A DNA stretch of 33,282 nt from a bacterium (GTDB taxonomy: Bacteria; Bacteroidota; Bacteroidia; Bacteroidales; Bacteroidaceae): positions 1-33,282 of the forward strand of contig SFQP01000020.1 in the NCBI GenBank assembly GCA_004562975.1, in the 5' to 3' direction. Positions 14,702 through 22,625 of this stretch are shown here, one piece after another. The notes under the pieces are model-generated. The model was not told the DNA's origin, did not search any database, and saw nothing but the letters and a program-made list of their open reading frames with translations. The translations under genes and the position numbers were made by a program. Position 1 is the first letter of the stretch. Each line of letters starts with the position of its first letter.

Positions 14702-15196
14702 ATGATAGCAACCACTCCGTCCCCAATAAGCGATGAAGATCTCGAAAAGCGCGTAGCCGAAGCCGTCGCCCTTTTCAAGTCAGGCTACAACTGTTCCCAA
14801 AGCGTCGTGGCCGCCTTCGCCGACCTTTACGGTTTCAGCCGTGAACAAGCCTTGCGCATGTCCGCTTCTTTCGGTGGCGGCATAGGCCGTATGCGCCAGA
14901 CGTGTGGTGCCGCTTGCGGAATGTTCCAGCTGGCAGGACTTGACTGCGGTTCCGTTGATGCTGCCGACCGTGAGGGCAAAAGCCACAACTATGCGGTGGT
15001 ACAGCAGATGGCCGAGGCATTCAAGCAGGAAAACGGCAGCCTGATATGTGCCGAACTGCTTGGTCTCAAAAAGCCGGAAGGAACACCAGAGGCCGAAGCC
15101 CGCACCGACCGGTACTACCAGAAACGCCCCTGTGCTCACATGGTCGAAACCGCTGCCCGCATATTTGCAAAATATCTGAAGGAAAAAATCGATTGA
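14702..15196 (+). CDS. C_GCAxxG_C_C family protein
   Basis: The 164-residue product has the cysteine pattern that names the family: GYNCSQSVVAAF near residue 31, CGAACGMFQLAG around 69-80, LDCG a few residues later, and PCAHMV near 145. A Gly-rich block, SASFGGGIGRMRQTCG, precedes the central motif. Family members are small soluble proteins, some annotated as redox-active or possible metal binders, and their function is unsettled. The ATG at 14702 is followed by a short Ser/Pro-rich extension before the domain. The gene stands alone, flanked on both sides by ATCATAA-type repeats. Confidence 0.88.
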   Translation: MIATTPSPISDEDLEKRVAEAVALFKSGYNCSQSVVAAFADLYGFSREQALRMSASFGGGIGRMRQTCGAACGMFQLAGLDCGSVDAADREGKSHNYAVVQQMAEAFKQENGSLICAELLGLKKPEGTPEAEARTDRYYQKRPCAHMVETAARIFAKYLKEKID

Positions 15197-15326
15197 TAAT
15201 TTACGATTTATGATTAGGTCTGCCGACCATCATACAGGACGATGCAGTACCGCTGACTTCATGGTTGTAGGCATAATTATAAATGATGAATTACTGAAGT
15301 TTTGGATGTGAAGAAGTGATGGTAAG

Positions 15327-15431
15327 CCTTTTCCACAAGCCCGGAAATTGTTCCCACAAGTCCGGGAGTTGTTTTATCAACTCAAGGAGTTGTGCAGACA
15401 AGTCCAGGACTTGTGCGGACAAGTCGCCGGG
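15327..15431. repeat. Five-unit 21-bp array of palindromic repeats
   Basis: Units start at 15327, 15348, 15369, 15390 and 15411, each 21 bases long. The core is ACAAGTCC-x-GGACTTGT, itself a palindrome; 15398-15414 is the best copy. Because 21 is a multiple of three, both strands read as heptapeptide repeats. On the minus strand these are QVLDLSA, QLLELIK, QLPDLWE and QFPGLWK. Confidence 0.75.
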
Positions 15432-15590
15432 TTGTGAAAGGACTTCACGTAACGTCCGGCCTGACAAGCGAGGCGGTTCTGTCACGCTGAATAAGCCGCC
15501 ATCTGTTTTGAATATGCCCTTTACGTACGCGTATATACGTATTTATTTCCCCCAAAAAGCATTCACCTCCTTCACATAGAGCGTGTTTCA

Positions 15591-15712
15591 TCCTGATTTT
15601 CAGTGGTTTTTGGTGTGAAGGATTGGATTTCAAAACATTCACACGAGCGGTGAACGCTTGGAGGGGCGGAGAAAGCAAACCTTCACACCGGGAAACCGCC
15701 TCGAAATCAGGA
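15591..15712. repeat. Imperfect 36-bp inverted repeat with TTCAC/GTGAA motifs
   Basis: The left arm 15591-15626 and right arm 15676-15712 are imperfectly complementary over their length. Perfect blocks are CCTGATTT (15592-15599)/AAATCAGG (15704-15711) and GGTGTGAAGG (15612-15621)/CCTTCACACC (15680-15689). A smaller TTCAC/GTGAA pair lies in the loop. TTCAC or its complement occurs about seven times between 15560 and 15746. Confidence 0.6.
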
Positions 15713-16029
15713 AGTAAGCGATAGAAATATGAACGCGCGCTGTGAATATTTGAAAAGGCAAAGCTTCATACGCTTTTCCATTGGAAATCAGCAGGATATA
15801 GTCAGTGCTTGAAGGATTGAATGATTTTTCTGAGGATAAAAAATGCGTATAGAAGAGCGTGGACAGGTGGGCAGTAAATGGTGAATTGCTCCGTGACCTT
15901 TCTGCGGGTGCTGCCCAATTCCCGAAACTTCAGTAAATTATAAGGGGTGTTCTATAAATTAGGTTTTAAAGCATACCCCATGAGTGATTTTACTTATTCC
16001 GGCCGTCTGCTGTTTTTTAGAGCGACCTT

Positions 16030-17124
16030 TTGCAAGTCACGGGTCAAGGCTTGCGCCGCCTGGGGCACGAAGTCGTGGTGGCATCCGACGGCGACGGGTG
16101 GAAAAACTATCCCCGCGACATTGACCTCCGCCGGACCTCCTTTAGCTTCGTAGGCAGCCTGGTCTACTACCTCCGCCTGTGGCGCCAGTTCCGCCAGTTT
16201 CGCGGCTTTGATGTCGTGCAACTCATCAATCCCGTCTTCCTGCCTCTCAAAGCCGAGCGCATGATGCCCTTCTACCGTTATCTGCGCCGCCACAATCGCC
16301 ACATCGTGATGGGAGCATTCGGCATGGATTATTATTATGTCAAAGCCTGCCTCGACTTCCGCACCTTTCGTTACAGCGATTTCAACATGGGGCATGCCGA
16401 ACGCATTTCTGACGAGAACGAATCCTTCAAGCGCGACTGGCTCTACGGCCCCAAGGGCGTGCTCAACCGGCAAGTCGCCGCCGATGCTGATGCCATCGTG
16501 GCCGGGCTCTACGAGTATGATGCCAGCTACCGCGCCCACTGCCCACATGCCCCCCACAAGCTCACCTACATACCATTCCCCATCATACCACGGACGGACC
16601 ATCCCGCCAGCCCTGTGGCCTTCACTGCCGGACAGCCTCTCAAAATCTTCATTGGCATCCAGCAGTCGCGCAGCGCGTACAAAGGCACCGACATCATGCT
16701 CCGCGCAGCCCGGCGCGTGGCCGTACGCTACCCCGAAGCGTGCCGTCTGCAGGTGGCACAGAATGTACCCTTTGCACAGTATGTCAAGATGCTCGACACC
16801 TCCCACGTTCTGCTTGACCAGCTCTATTCCTACACTCCCGCCATGAACGCCCTCGAAGCCATGGCACGCGGCATGATTGTCGTGGGCGGCGGCGAACCCG
16901 AATCATACGACCTGCTTGGAGAACAGGAACTCCGACCTATCGTCAACGTCCAGCCCGACGAAGAAAGCGTTTACCAAGCCTTGTGCCGTCTGGTCGAACA
17001 GCGTGAAACCCTTGTGCCTCGCCTGCAAGCAGAAAGCAAGCGTTACATCCTCCGCCACCACGACTATTTGGTCGTGGCGCGCCGCTACGAAACCCTCTAT
17101 AGCCGGCTTGACCGGCAGTGCTGA
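16030..17124 (+). CDS. GT-B (GT4-like) glycosyltransferase with disrupted 5' end
   Basis: The open frame gives 364 residues of a GT-B glycosyltransferase. It includes GLRRLGHEVVVASDGDGWKNY at the N-terminus, FDVVQLINPVFLPLKAERMMP, GAFGMDYYYVKACLDF, and the donor-binding region LLDQLYSYTPAMNALEAMARGMIVVGGGEPE near residue 275. The family normally begins with a strand of the type MKxLLLG about 25 residues upstream of GLRxLGHE. Here TAG at 16018-16020 blocks the frame and no ATG is available, only TTG at 16030. In another frame, ATG 15980 gives MSDFTYSGRLLFF, which looks like the missing start, so an indel near 16019-16030 probably broke the gene. It may be a pseudogene or use TTG. It likely acted in polysaccharide synthesis. 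Confidence 0.75.
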   Translation: MQVTGQGLRRLGHEVVVASDGDGWKNYPRDIDLRRTSFSFVGSLVYYLRLWRQFRQFRGFDVVQLINPVFLPLKAERMMPFYRYLRRHNRHIVMGAFGMDYYYVKACLDFRTFRYSDFNMGHAERISDENESFKRDWLYGPKGVLNRQVAADADAIVAGLYEYDASYRAHCPHAPHKLTYIPFPIIPRTDHPASPVAFTAGQPLKIFIGIQQSRSAYKGTDIMLRAARRVAVRYPEACRLQVAQNVPFAQYVKMLDTSHVLLDQLYSYTPAMNALEAMARGMIVVGGGEPESYDLLGEQELRPIVNVQPDEESVYQALCRLVEQRETLVPRLQAESKRYILRHHDYLVVARRYETLYSRLDRQC

Positions 17125-17132
17125 TTCTTTTT

Positions 17133-17324
17133 TCAGGCTGCTTGCTTCCTTCCGCTTCCGGTCAGGGCTCGCAAGTCCGTATTCAGCTTTCCAATTTCCT
17201 GCAGCCGGTTTTCCTGTAGTACCAGTCCTTGCAGCAGACAATCCTGATGCCATCGAGTCAGCTGTTGTCCGTGTCTGTCATCAGCTTGCCAGCACAGGGC
17301 AATGGATTTTCTCATGTTGTTCAT
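17133..17324 (-). CDS. Possible small hypothetical protein
   Basis: This is a 63-codon frame starting MNNMRKSIALCWQADD with a helical, Leu/Gln-rich middle (CLLQGLVLQENRLQEIGKL). No family, signal or promoter is recognised, and no good -7 element lies upstream on this strand. It fills the space after the glycosyltransferase stop. It may be a small real gene or chance. Confidence 0.25.
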   Translation of the reverse strand: MNNMRKSIALCWQADDRHGQQLTRWHQDCLLQGLVLQENRLQEIGKLNTDLRALTGSGRKQAA

Positions 17325-17440
17325 TTTATCTTCATACTTTTGTAAGAACAGAAAAAGTGTGTCAGGAGCAATTAGCAGGCTGAAAATGCCGAGCCGCAGC
17401 CAGCTTAATACAGAGAAAAGGCAAATCTTTTAGCTTTTCT

Positions 17441-17471
17441 TTTGATTTCAACTTGCCTTGCACTATCTTTG
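17441..17471 (+). promoter_or_regulatory. lpxD promoter
   Basis: TTTG (17441-17444) and TATCTTTG (17464-17471) are 19 bases apart, a full match to the Bacteroidetes consensus. The bases just before the -7 (CCTTGCAC) and the T-rich stretch upstream are shared with the PBP1A promoter. The leader is about 18-25 bases long. Confidence 0.75.
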
Positions 17472-17495
17472 CCGCAACAAACAACTAAATAACTA

Positions 17496-18533
17496 ATGGA
17501 ATTTACTGCGAAACAAATAGCTGAATATTTAGGAGGAGTGGTGGAGGGCGATGCCAACGCCAAGGTGAAGACCTTTGCCAAGATAGAAGAGGGAACCCCC
17601 GGCGCCATCTCTTTCCTTGCCAATCCACAATACGAACACTATCTCTATGGAACCGCTTCGAGCATTGTTTTGGTAAACCATGATTTTCAACCTGAACAAG
17701 AGGTGAAAACAACCTTAATCAGAGTAAACAATGCCTACGAATCCATAGCCAAATTGCTTACCCTCTATCAGTCGGCCATACAGAAGCGGCAGGGAATCCA
17801 TCCCTTGGCTTGTGTGGCCGAAACGGCACAGGTGGCCGACGGCGTTTATGTAGGCCCGTTCGCCTATGTCGGTGAACACGCTGTAGTGGGCAAGGGCTGC
17901 CAGATTTATGCCGGTGCCGTGGTGGAAGAACGCGCCGTTCTCGGCGAGGATTGCCTGCTTTATCCTCATGCCTCGGTGTACCACGATTGCAAATTGGGCA
18001 ACCGCGTGACCCTTCATTCCGGCTGCGTGGTCGGTGCCGACGGCTTCGGCTTCGCCCCTGCTGCCGACGGTTACGAAAAGATACCGCAGATTGGCATCGT
18101 CACCATTGAGGATGATGTCGAAATCGGTGCCAACGCCTGCGTTGACCGTGCCACCATGGGCAGCACCATGGTACACCGTGGCGTGAAGCTCGATAACCTC
18201 GTGCAGGTGGCCCACAACTGCGAGGTCGGGGAACACACCGTCATGTCCGCTCAAGTAGGTGTAGCCGGTTCCACCAAGATTGGGCAGTGGTGTATGTTTG
18301 GTGGCCAGGTGGGCATTGCCGGCCATGCAGTCATTGGCGACCGCGTCCTTTCCGGAGCTCAGGCCGGTATCGCTGGCAGCATCCGTAAGGGTAATGCCAC
18401 CGTGCAAGGCTCGCCAGCCATTGATGCCAAGAACTTTATGCGCTCCAGCGTGGTGTTCAAGCATCTGCCCGAGTTGCAGGCCGAGGTGAACAGCCTCAGA
18501 AAAGAAATCGAAGAACTGAAGAAGAAAATGTAG
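17496..18533 (+). CDS. lpxD: UDP-3-O-acylglucosamine N-acyltransferase LpxD
   Basis: The 345-residue enzyme adds the second 3-hydroxyacyl chain, from acyl-ACP, to UDP-3-O-acylglucosamine in lipid A synthesis. An N-terminal uridine-binding domain (residues 1-100, with [18 protein letters not shown]) is followed by left-handed beta-helix hexapeptide repeats (about 105-300). The catalytic His lies in [13 protein letters not shown]-terminal coiled helix ([19 protein letters not shown]) mediates trimer contacts. The length is normal for the family. It is the first gene of the lpx cluster, read from its own strong promoter. Confidence 0.96.
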   Translation: MEFTAKQIAEYLGGVVEGDANAKVKTFAKIEEGTPGAISFLANPQYEHYLYGTASSIVLVNHDFQPEQEVKTTLIRVNNAYESIAKLLTLYQSAIQKRQGIHPLACVAETAQVADGVYVGPFAYVGEHAVVGKGCQIYAGAVVEERAVLGEDCLLYPHASVYHDCKLGNRVTLHSGCVVGADGFGFAPAADGYEKIPQIGIVTIEDDVEIGANACVDRATMGSTMVHRGVKLDNLVQVAHNCEVGEHTVMSAQVGVAGSTKIGQWCMFGGQVGIAGHAVIGDRVLSGAQAGIAGSIRKGNATVQGSPAIDAKNFMRSSVVFKHLPELQAEVNSLRKEIEELKKKM

Positions 18534-18688
18534 CATCTCTCCCGGCACGGGGCGTGAGGCGAAAATGATGACAAATCGTTCTCTCGCGCCGGCTGTCCTG
18601 TTTATAATAAAGGAAGCAGACTGTCCGGCACAGCGTAAGCCTGCCAGCGTGTACCCCCATGCGGAGATGCCGTTATCCCATATTCTAT

Positions 18689-20074
18689 ATGTTAAAGCAA
18701 AAAACACTGGCCGGCAGTTTCTCGTTGTTCGGCAAGGGCCTGCACACAGGGCTCAGCCTGACGGTAACTTTCAATCCGGCTCCCGAAAACCACGGATACA
18801 AAATTCAGCGCATTGACCTGGAAGGCGAACCCGTCATTGAGGCCATTGCCGAAAACGTAATCGACACCTCTCGGGGCACCGTTGTGGCCAAGGGGGATGC
18901 CCGTTGCAGCACCATCGAACACGCCATGGCCGCGCTTTACGCCATGGGCATCGACAACTGCCTGATTCAGGTCAACGGTCCCGAATTTCCCATCCTCGAC
19001 GGCAGCTCCACCATCTATGTGGAGCAAATCCGAAGGGTGGGGGTAGTGGTACAGAACGCCCCGAAGGACTTTTACGTCATCAAGAAAAAGGTAGAGTTCA
19101 AGGATGAAGAAACCGGTTCGTCCATTATTATCTTACCGGATGAACAGTTCTCCATCACCTGCATGATTTCCTTTGACTCCCAGTTCATCAACAGCCAATT
19201 TGCCACACTGGACAACATGGAGCACTTTGCCGAGGAAATTGCTTCGGCCCGAACTTTCGTCTTTGTGCGCGAAATTGAGCCTCTCCTGAAAGCTGGCCTT
19301 ATCAAGGGTGGCGACTTGGATAACGCTATCGTCATCTACGAGCGCCAGATATCACAGGAAAACCTCGACCATCTGGCCGACAACCTCCACGTCGAACACC
19401 GCGATGCTACCAAACTGGGTTATCTCAACCGCCGCCCTCTGGCATGGCCCAACGAGCCGGCACGCCACAAGTTGCTGGACATCATTGGCGACATGGCCCT
19501 CATAGGCCGCCCCATCAAGGGACGAATCATCGCCACGCGGCCCGGCCACACCATCAACAACAAGTTTGCCCGCCAGATGCGGCGCGAAATCCGCAAGTAC
19601 GAAGTCCAGGCACCCAACTACGACCCGAACAGCGAACCCCTGATGGATGTCAACCGCATCCGCGAGCTGCTCCCCCACCGTTACCCCATGCAGCTCGTTG
19701 ACAAAGTCGTCGAGACTGGCTCGAACTATATCGTCGCCGTGAAGAACGTCACCTCCAACGAGGCCTTCTTCCAGGGTCACTTCCCACAGGAACCCGTGAT
19801 GCCCGGCGTGCTGCAGATAGAAGCCATGGCCCAGGCCGGCGGCCTGCTCGTCCTCAATTCGGTAGAAGAGCCCGAACGGTGGAGCACCTACTTCCTCCGC
19901 ATCAATGACGTGAAATTCCGCAAGAAGGTCGTTCCCGGCGATACGCTCATTTTCCGCGTGGAACTGATGGCTCCCATCCGCCACGGCATCTCCTCCATGC
20001 ACGGTTTTGCTTTCGTGGGCGAAACCATCGTGATGGAAGCCACCTTTACCGCACAGATTACGAAAAACAAGTAA
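18689..20074 (+). CDS. Bifunctional LpxC deacetylase / FabZ dehydratase
   Basis: The 461-residue fusion carries two enzymes. Residues 1-305 are LpxC, the zinc deacetylase that commits UDP-3-O-acyl-GlcNAc to lipid A. It has GKGLHTG near the start, the zinc ligand His78 in TIEHAMAALYAMGIDN, HKLLDIIGDMALIG with the other His/Asp ligands, and the catalytic His in RPGHTINN. Residues about 315-461 are FabZ, a hotdog-fold 3-hydroxyacyl-ACP dehydratase, with LLPHRYPMQLVDKV and the active-site GHFPQEPVMPGVLQIEAMAQ. This fusion is typical of Bacteroidetes and a few other phyla. ATG 18689 is chosen because MLKQKTLAGS aligns with family starts. It sits between lpxD and lpxA. Confidence 0.96.
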   Translation: MLKQKTLAGSFSLFGKGLHTGLSLTVTFNPAPENHGYKIQRIDLEGEPVIEAIAENVIDTSRGTVVAKGDARCSTIEHAMAALYAMGIDNCLIQVNGPEFPILDGSSTIYVEQIRRVGVVVQNAPKDFYVIKKKVEFKDEETGSSIIILPDEQFSITCMISFDSQFINSQFATLDNMEHFAEEIASARTFVFVREIEPLLKAGLIKGGDLDNAIVIYERQISQENLDHLADNLHVEHRDATKLGYLNRRPLAWPNEPARHKLLDIIGDMALIGRPIKGRIIATRPGHTINNKFARQMRREIRKYEVQAPNYDPNSEPLMDVNRIRELLPHRYPMQLVDKVVETGSNYIVAVKNVTSNEAFFQGHFPQEPVMPGVLQIEAMAQAGGLLVLNSVEEPERWSTYFLRINDVKFRKKVVPGDTLIFRVELMAPIRHGISSMHGFAFVGETIVMEATFTAQITKNK

Positions 20075-20137
20075 GAACCTTACCTGCGAGGGGGCATGAG
20101 CGTTTCCTTTTGCCCCTCTCCTTCCCAACAACAAGAT

Positions 20138-20905
20138 ATGATTAGTCCTTTAGCATACGTGCATCCTGAGGCCGTGATTGGCGAAGGATGTGAAATAGGC
20201 CCGTTCTGCTACATTGATAAGAATGTGGTGATAGGCAGTAACAACCGCCTGATGAACAGTGTGACCCTTCTCTCCGGAACGCGGCTGGGAAACGGCAATA
20301 CCATTTTCCCGGGGGCTGTGATTGGTGCCATCCCGCAGGACCTGAAGTTCAGGGGTGAGGAAACAACCGCCGAGGTGGGCGACAACAACACCATCCGCGA
20401 AAACGTGACCATCAACCGTGGCACTGCTGCCAAGGGCAAGACGGTGGTGGGCTCCAACAACCTGCTCATGGAGGGTATGCACGTGGCACATGATGTGCTG
20501 ATGGGCAATGGATGTATTGTGGGCAATGCAACCAAAATTGCCGGCGAGGTAGTGATTGACGATTTCGCCATCATTTCGGCCGCTGTGCTCATTCACCAGT
20601 TCTGCCACGTGGGCAGTTATGTCATGGTGGGCGGCGGTACCCGTTCGGGGCAGGACATTCCCCCCTATTGCATGGCAGCGCGCGAGCCGGTCAGCTTCTG
20701 CGGTCTCAACGTCGTCGGACTGCGCCGGCGCGGCTTCACCCCCGAAACCATCGAGCAAATCCACACCGCCTACCGCCTCCTCTACCAGCGCGGAAAATTG
20801 CGTGAAGAATGCCTGGAGGAAATCCGCCAGACACTGCCCATGACCCCGGAGATACAGTACATTCTTGACTTTGTCACCACTTCCAAACGAGGCATCATCA
20901 AATAA
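20138..20905 (+). CDS. lpxA: UDP-N-acetylglucosamine O-acyltransferase LpxA
   Basis: The 255-residue enzyme performs the first acylation of lipid A. It is built of left-handed beta-helix hexapeptide repeats from residue 1 (ISPLAYVHPEAVIGEGCEIGPFCYI) to about 185. The catalytic His is in the MHVAHDVLMGNG segment near residue 120, and GLNVVGLRRRGFTPETI is the conserved start of the C-terminal helical domain. ATG 20138 aligns with the usual N-terminus; the upstream in-frame ATG at 20096 would add 14 unrelated residues. It follows lpxC-fabZ by 63 bases and is likely in the same operon. Confidence 0.96.
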   Translation: MISPLAYVHPEAVIGEGCEIGPFCYIDKNVVIGSNNRLMNSVTLLSGTRLGNGNTIFPGAVIGAIPQDLKFRGEETTAEVGDNNTIRENVTINRGTAAKGKTVVGSNNLLMEGMHVAHDVLMGNGCIVGNATKIAGEVVIDDFAIISAAVLIHQFCHVGSYVMVGGGTRSGQDIPPYCMAAREPVSFCGLNVVGLRRRGFTPETIEQIHTAYRLLYQRGKLREECLEEIRQTLPMTPEIQYILDFVTTSKRGIIK

Positions 20906-20951
20906 CGGCAGCCTCTGGGGCGAAATGCCATTATCAAAACAACGTACAACC

Positions 20952-21527
20952 ATGTTATACAGAATCAAATTTATATCCGACGAAGTGGATGGTTTTGTCC
21001 GCGAGGTGAAGATAGACAGCGATGCCACCTTCCTTGATTTGAACAATATCATCTTGCAGTCCTGTGGCTATCCCGATGACCAGATGACCTCTTTCTATAT
21101 CTGTAATGAAGAGTGGGAGCGCGGACAGCAAATCACCCGCGAAGATATGGGAGTGGGCGATGCAGACGAGGACATCTATGTGATGGACGAAGTGCGCCTT
21201 TCCGAGTTTATCGAAGACGAGGAGCAACGCCTGGAGTTTGTGTTCGACCCCTTTGCCGACCGATGCTTCTTCCTGGATGTGAAGGAAATCATTCCCGGAG
21301 AAAGCCTTAAAACTCCTGTTATCCTGCGTGCAAAAGGAGAGGCACCACGTCAGATTGATGAGTTGGATATGGATTTGACGGCACCAGTAGCCAATGCCAA
21401 AGGTAAGAAGGCCGCTGCTGCAGCCGAAGAGGATTTTGATGACGAGGCCGTTTTCGACGATGCGGCATTCAACGATGACGATATCGATTTGGAAGGTTTT
21501 GAAATCAGCGACGGCAAGCTTTTCTGA
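20952..21527 (+). CDS. Plasmid pRiA4b ORF-3-like family protein
   Basis: The 191-residue protein begins MLYRIKFISDEVDGFVREVKIDSDATFLDL and continues with SFYICNEEWERG and LEFVFDPFADRCFFLDV. These match the pRiA4b ORF-3 (IS1096 passenger TnpR-like) domain over about residues 1-115. The remainder is a low-complexity tail: an Ala/Lys block (AKGKKAAAAAEE) followed by a very acidic stretch (DDEAVFDDAAFNDDDIDLEGFE). Despite the family name, no transposon is nearby, and in Bacteroidetes these are ordinary chromosomal proteins of unknown function. It follows lpxA by 46 bases and precedes a strong terminator, so it is probably the last gene of the lpx operon. Confidence 0.82.
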   Translation: MLYRIKFISDEVDGFVREVKIDSDATFLDLNNIILQSCGYPDDQMTSFYICNEEWERGQQITREDMGVGDADEDIYVMDEVRLSEFIEDEEQRLEFVFDPFADRCFFLDVKEIIPGESLKTPVILRAKGEAPRQIDELDMDLTAPVANAKGKKAAAAAEEDFDDEAVFDDAAFNDDDIDLEGFEISDGKLF

Positions 21528-21562
21528 ATCTTGGCTGCTGTTTGACCGAGGAAAGGCATAAT

Positions 21563-21610
21563 ACTACGCCAATGTGCAGCAAATTCCACTGTTCATTGGC
21601 GTAGTTTTTC
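21563..21610 (+). terminator. Terminator of the lpx operon
   Basis: ACTACGCCAATG (21563-21574) pairs perfectly with CATTGGCGTAGT (21594-21605), followed by TTTTTC. It ends only five bases before the ATG of miaA. Confidence 0.88.
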
Positions 21611-21614
21611 TGTT

Positions 21615-22490
21615 ATGGTGAAGGATATGAAGCAAAAGACCTTGAAAGTCATATTGGGCCCGACCGGGGTGGGGAAGACGGCGTATGCGTTGCGTGTGGC
21701 CGAGGAGGCGGGTTGTCCCATCCTCAATGCCGACTCCCGGCAGCTCTACCGCGACATTCCCATCGGCACCGCAGCTCCGACCCCCGAAGAGATGCAGCGC
21801 GTGAAGCACTATTTCGTGGGCACGTTGGGTTTGGAGGAATACTACAGTGCGGCGCAGTATGAACAGGATGCGTTGCGGCTGCTGGATGAATTGTTCCGTA
21901 GTCACGATGTGTGCGTGTTGTCGGGCGGTTCCATGATGTACATTGATGCGGTCTGTAAGGGAATAGACGATATACCTACGGTTGATGCCGAAACGCGGCA
22001 GTTGCTCAAACAACGCTATGAGGAGGAAGGTTTAGAGCCCTTGGCTGCAGAGCTGCGCCTGCTGGACCCAGCATATTATGCCAGGTGCGATGTCCGTAAT
22101 CCAAAACGAGTAGTCCATGCTTTGGAGATTTGTTACATGACGGGCAAAACCTTCTCTTCGTTTCGCAAGGGGAGGGTAGCGGAACGGCCATTCAGGATTG
22201 AGAAAATCGGGTTGTGGCGTGAGCGCGACGAACTTTTCGACCGCATCAACCGCCGCGTTGACCTCATGATGGAGCAGGGACTGCTGGAAGAGGCCCGGCG
22301 CGTGTACCCCTACCGGCATTGCAATGCGCTAAACACGGTGGGCTATAAAGAACTCTTCAAATACATTGAGGGCGAATGGCCCTTGGACTTCGCCTTGGAG
22401 AAAATCCGCCGCAACACGCGGGTGTATGCCAAGAAACAGATTACTTGGTTCAAGAAGGATGCAGAGGTGAAATGGCTGGAGGATTTTTAG
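21615..22490 (+). CDS. miaA: tRNA dimethylallyltransferase MiaA
   Basis: The 291-residue enzyme transfers a dimethylallyl group to A37 of tRNAs that read codons starting with U. The P-loop GPTGVGKT is at residues 15-22, [19 protein letters not shown] follows, and [17 protein letters not shown] is the prenyl-transfer channel motif. [16 protein letters not shown] and [18 protein letters not shown] form the conserved C-terminal end. ATG 21615 is used here; ATG 21627 (MKQKTLKV) is an equally good start. The terminator of the preceding gene ends immediately upstream, so miaA needs readthrough or a promoter overlapping the hairpin (TAGTTTTT at 21602-21609 is a weak -7 candidate). Confidence 0.95.
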   Translation: MVKDMKQKTLKVILGPTGVGKTAYALRVAEEAGCPILNADSRQLYRDIPIGTAAPTPEEMQRVKHYFVGTLGLEEYYSAAQYEQDALRLLDELFRSHDVCVLSGGSMMYIDAVCKGIDDIPTVDAETRQLLKQRYEEEGLEPLAAELRLLDPAYYARCDVRNPKRVVHALEICYMTGKTFSSFRKGRVAERPFRIEKIGLWRERDELFDRINRRVDLMMEQGLLEEARRVYPYRHCNALNTVGYKELFKYIEGEWPLDFALEKIRRNTRVYAKKQITWFKKDAEVKWLEDF

Positions 22491-22559
22491 TGCGAATACT
22501 CGCCTTGATCTGTTTTTCATAAGATAGGCTGCGGCTCAGCAATGTAAATAAAAATCTGC

Positions 22560-22598
22560 GCTTTTTCTTTCCATTGCCTTCGCCTTGCACTATCTTTG
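22560..22598 (+). promoter_or_regulatory. PBP1A gene promoter
   Basis: TATCTTTG at 22591-22598 is a full -7 element. The -33 element is weak (CTTT near 22567-22570). The preceding CCTTGCAC and the AAATCT...CTTTTTCTTT stretch match the lpxD promoter region. Confidence 0.65.
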
Positions 22599-22625
22599 TC
22601 CGCGCAAACCAAAGAAGAAACTGTA

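Larger units (their letters stand above)
15197..16029. other. Repeat-rich intergenic region without a convincing gene
   Basis: This region of about 830 bases holds, in order, an inverse run of the ATCATAA repeat (15197-15216), a five-unit 21-bp array (15327-15431), an AT-rich palindromic patch around 15525-15545, a TTCAC/GTGAA-rich inverted repeat (15560-15745), and a GGGGT...ACCCC pair around 15943-15979. Short frames exist on both strands, but they follow the repeats and show no family motifs. The right end merges into the damaged start of the glycosyltransferase. The whole region looks like accumulated repeats or eroded mobile DNA. Confidence 0.6.
17125..17495. other. Intergenic region upstream of lpxD
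   Basis: The 371 bases contain a 63-codon minus-strand frame (17133-17324), an isolated plus-strand -7-like element TACTTTTG (17335-17342), and the lpxD promoter. No other gene or RNA family is recognised. Confidence 0.5.

Noticed and set aside
15291..15485. A 64-codon minus-strand gene with a Leu heptad repeat.
   Set aside because: It is created by the 21-bp array, and the opposite strand is equally open. It is listed as a repeat, with the coding option kept as a finding.
15943..15979. GGGGT...ACCCC pair as the ends of an insertion sequence.
   Set aside because: Only five bases pair across about 25 bases. No transposase or target duplication is seen, so it is kept only as a hint in the glycosyltransferase finding.
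20952..21527. The pRiA4b/IS1096-passenger family name as a sign of a transposon.
   Set aside because: There is no transposase or inverted repeat nearby. The gene sits neatly in the lpx operon, and the family is commonly chromosomal in this phylum.
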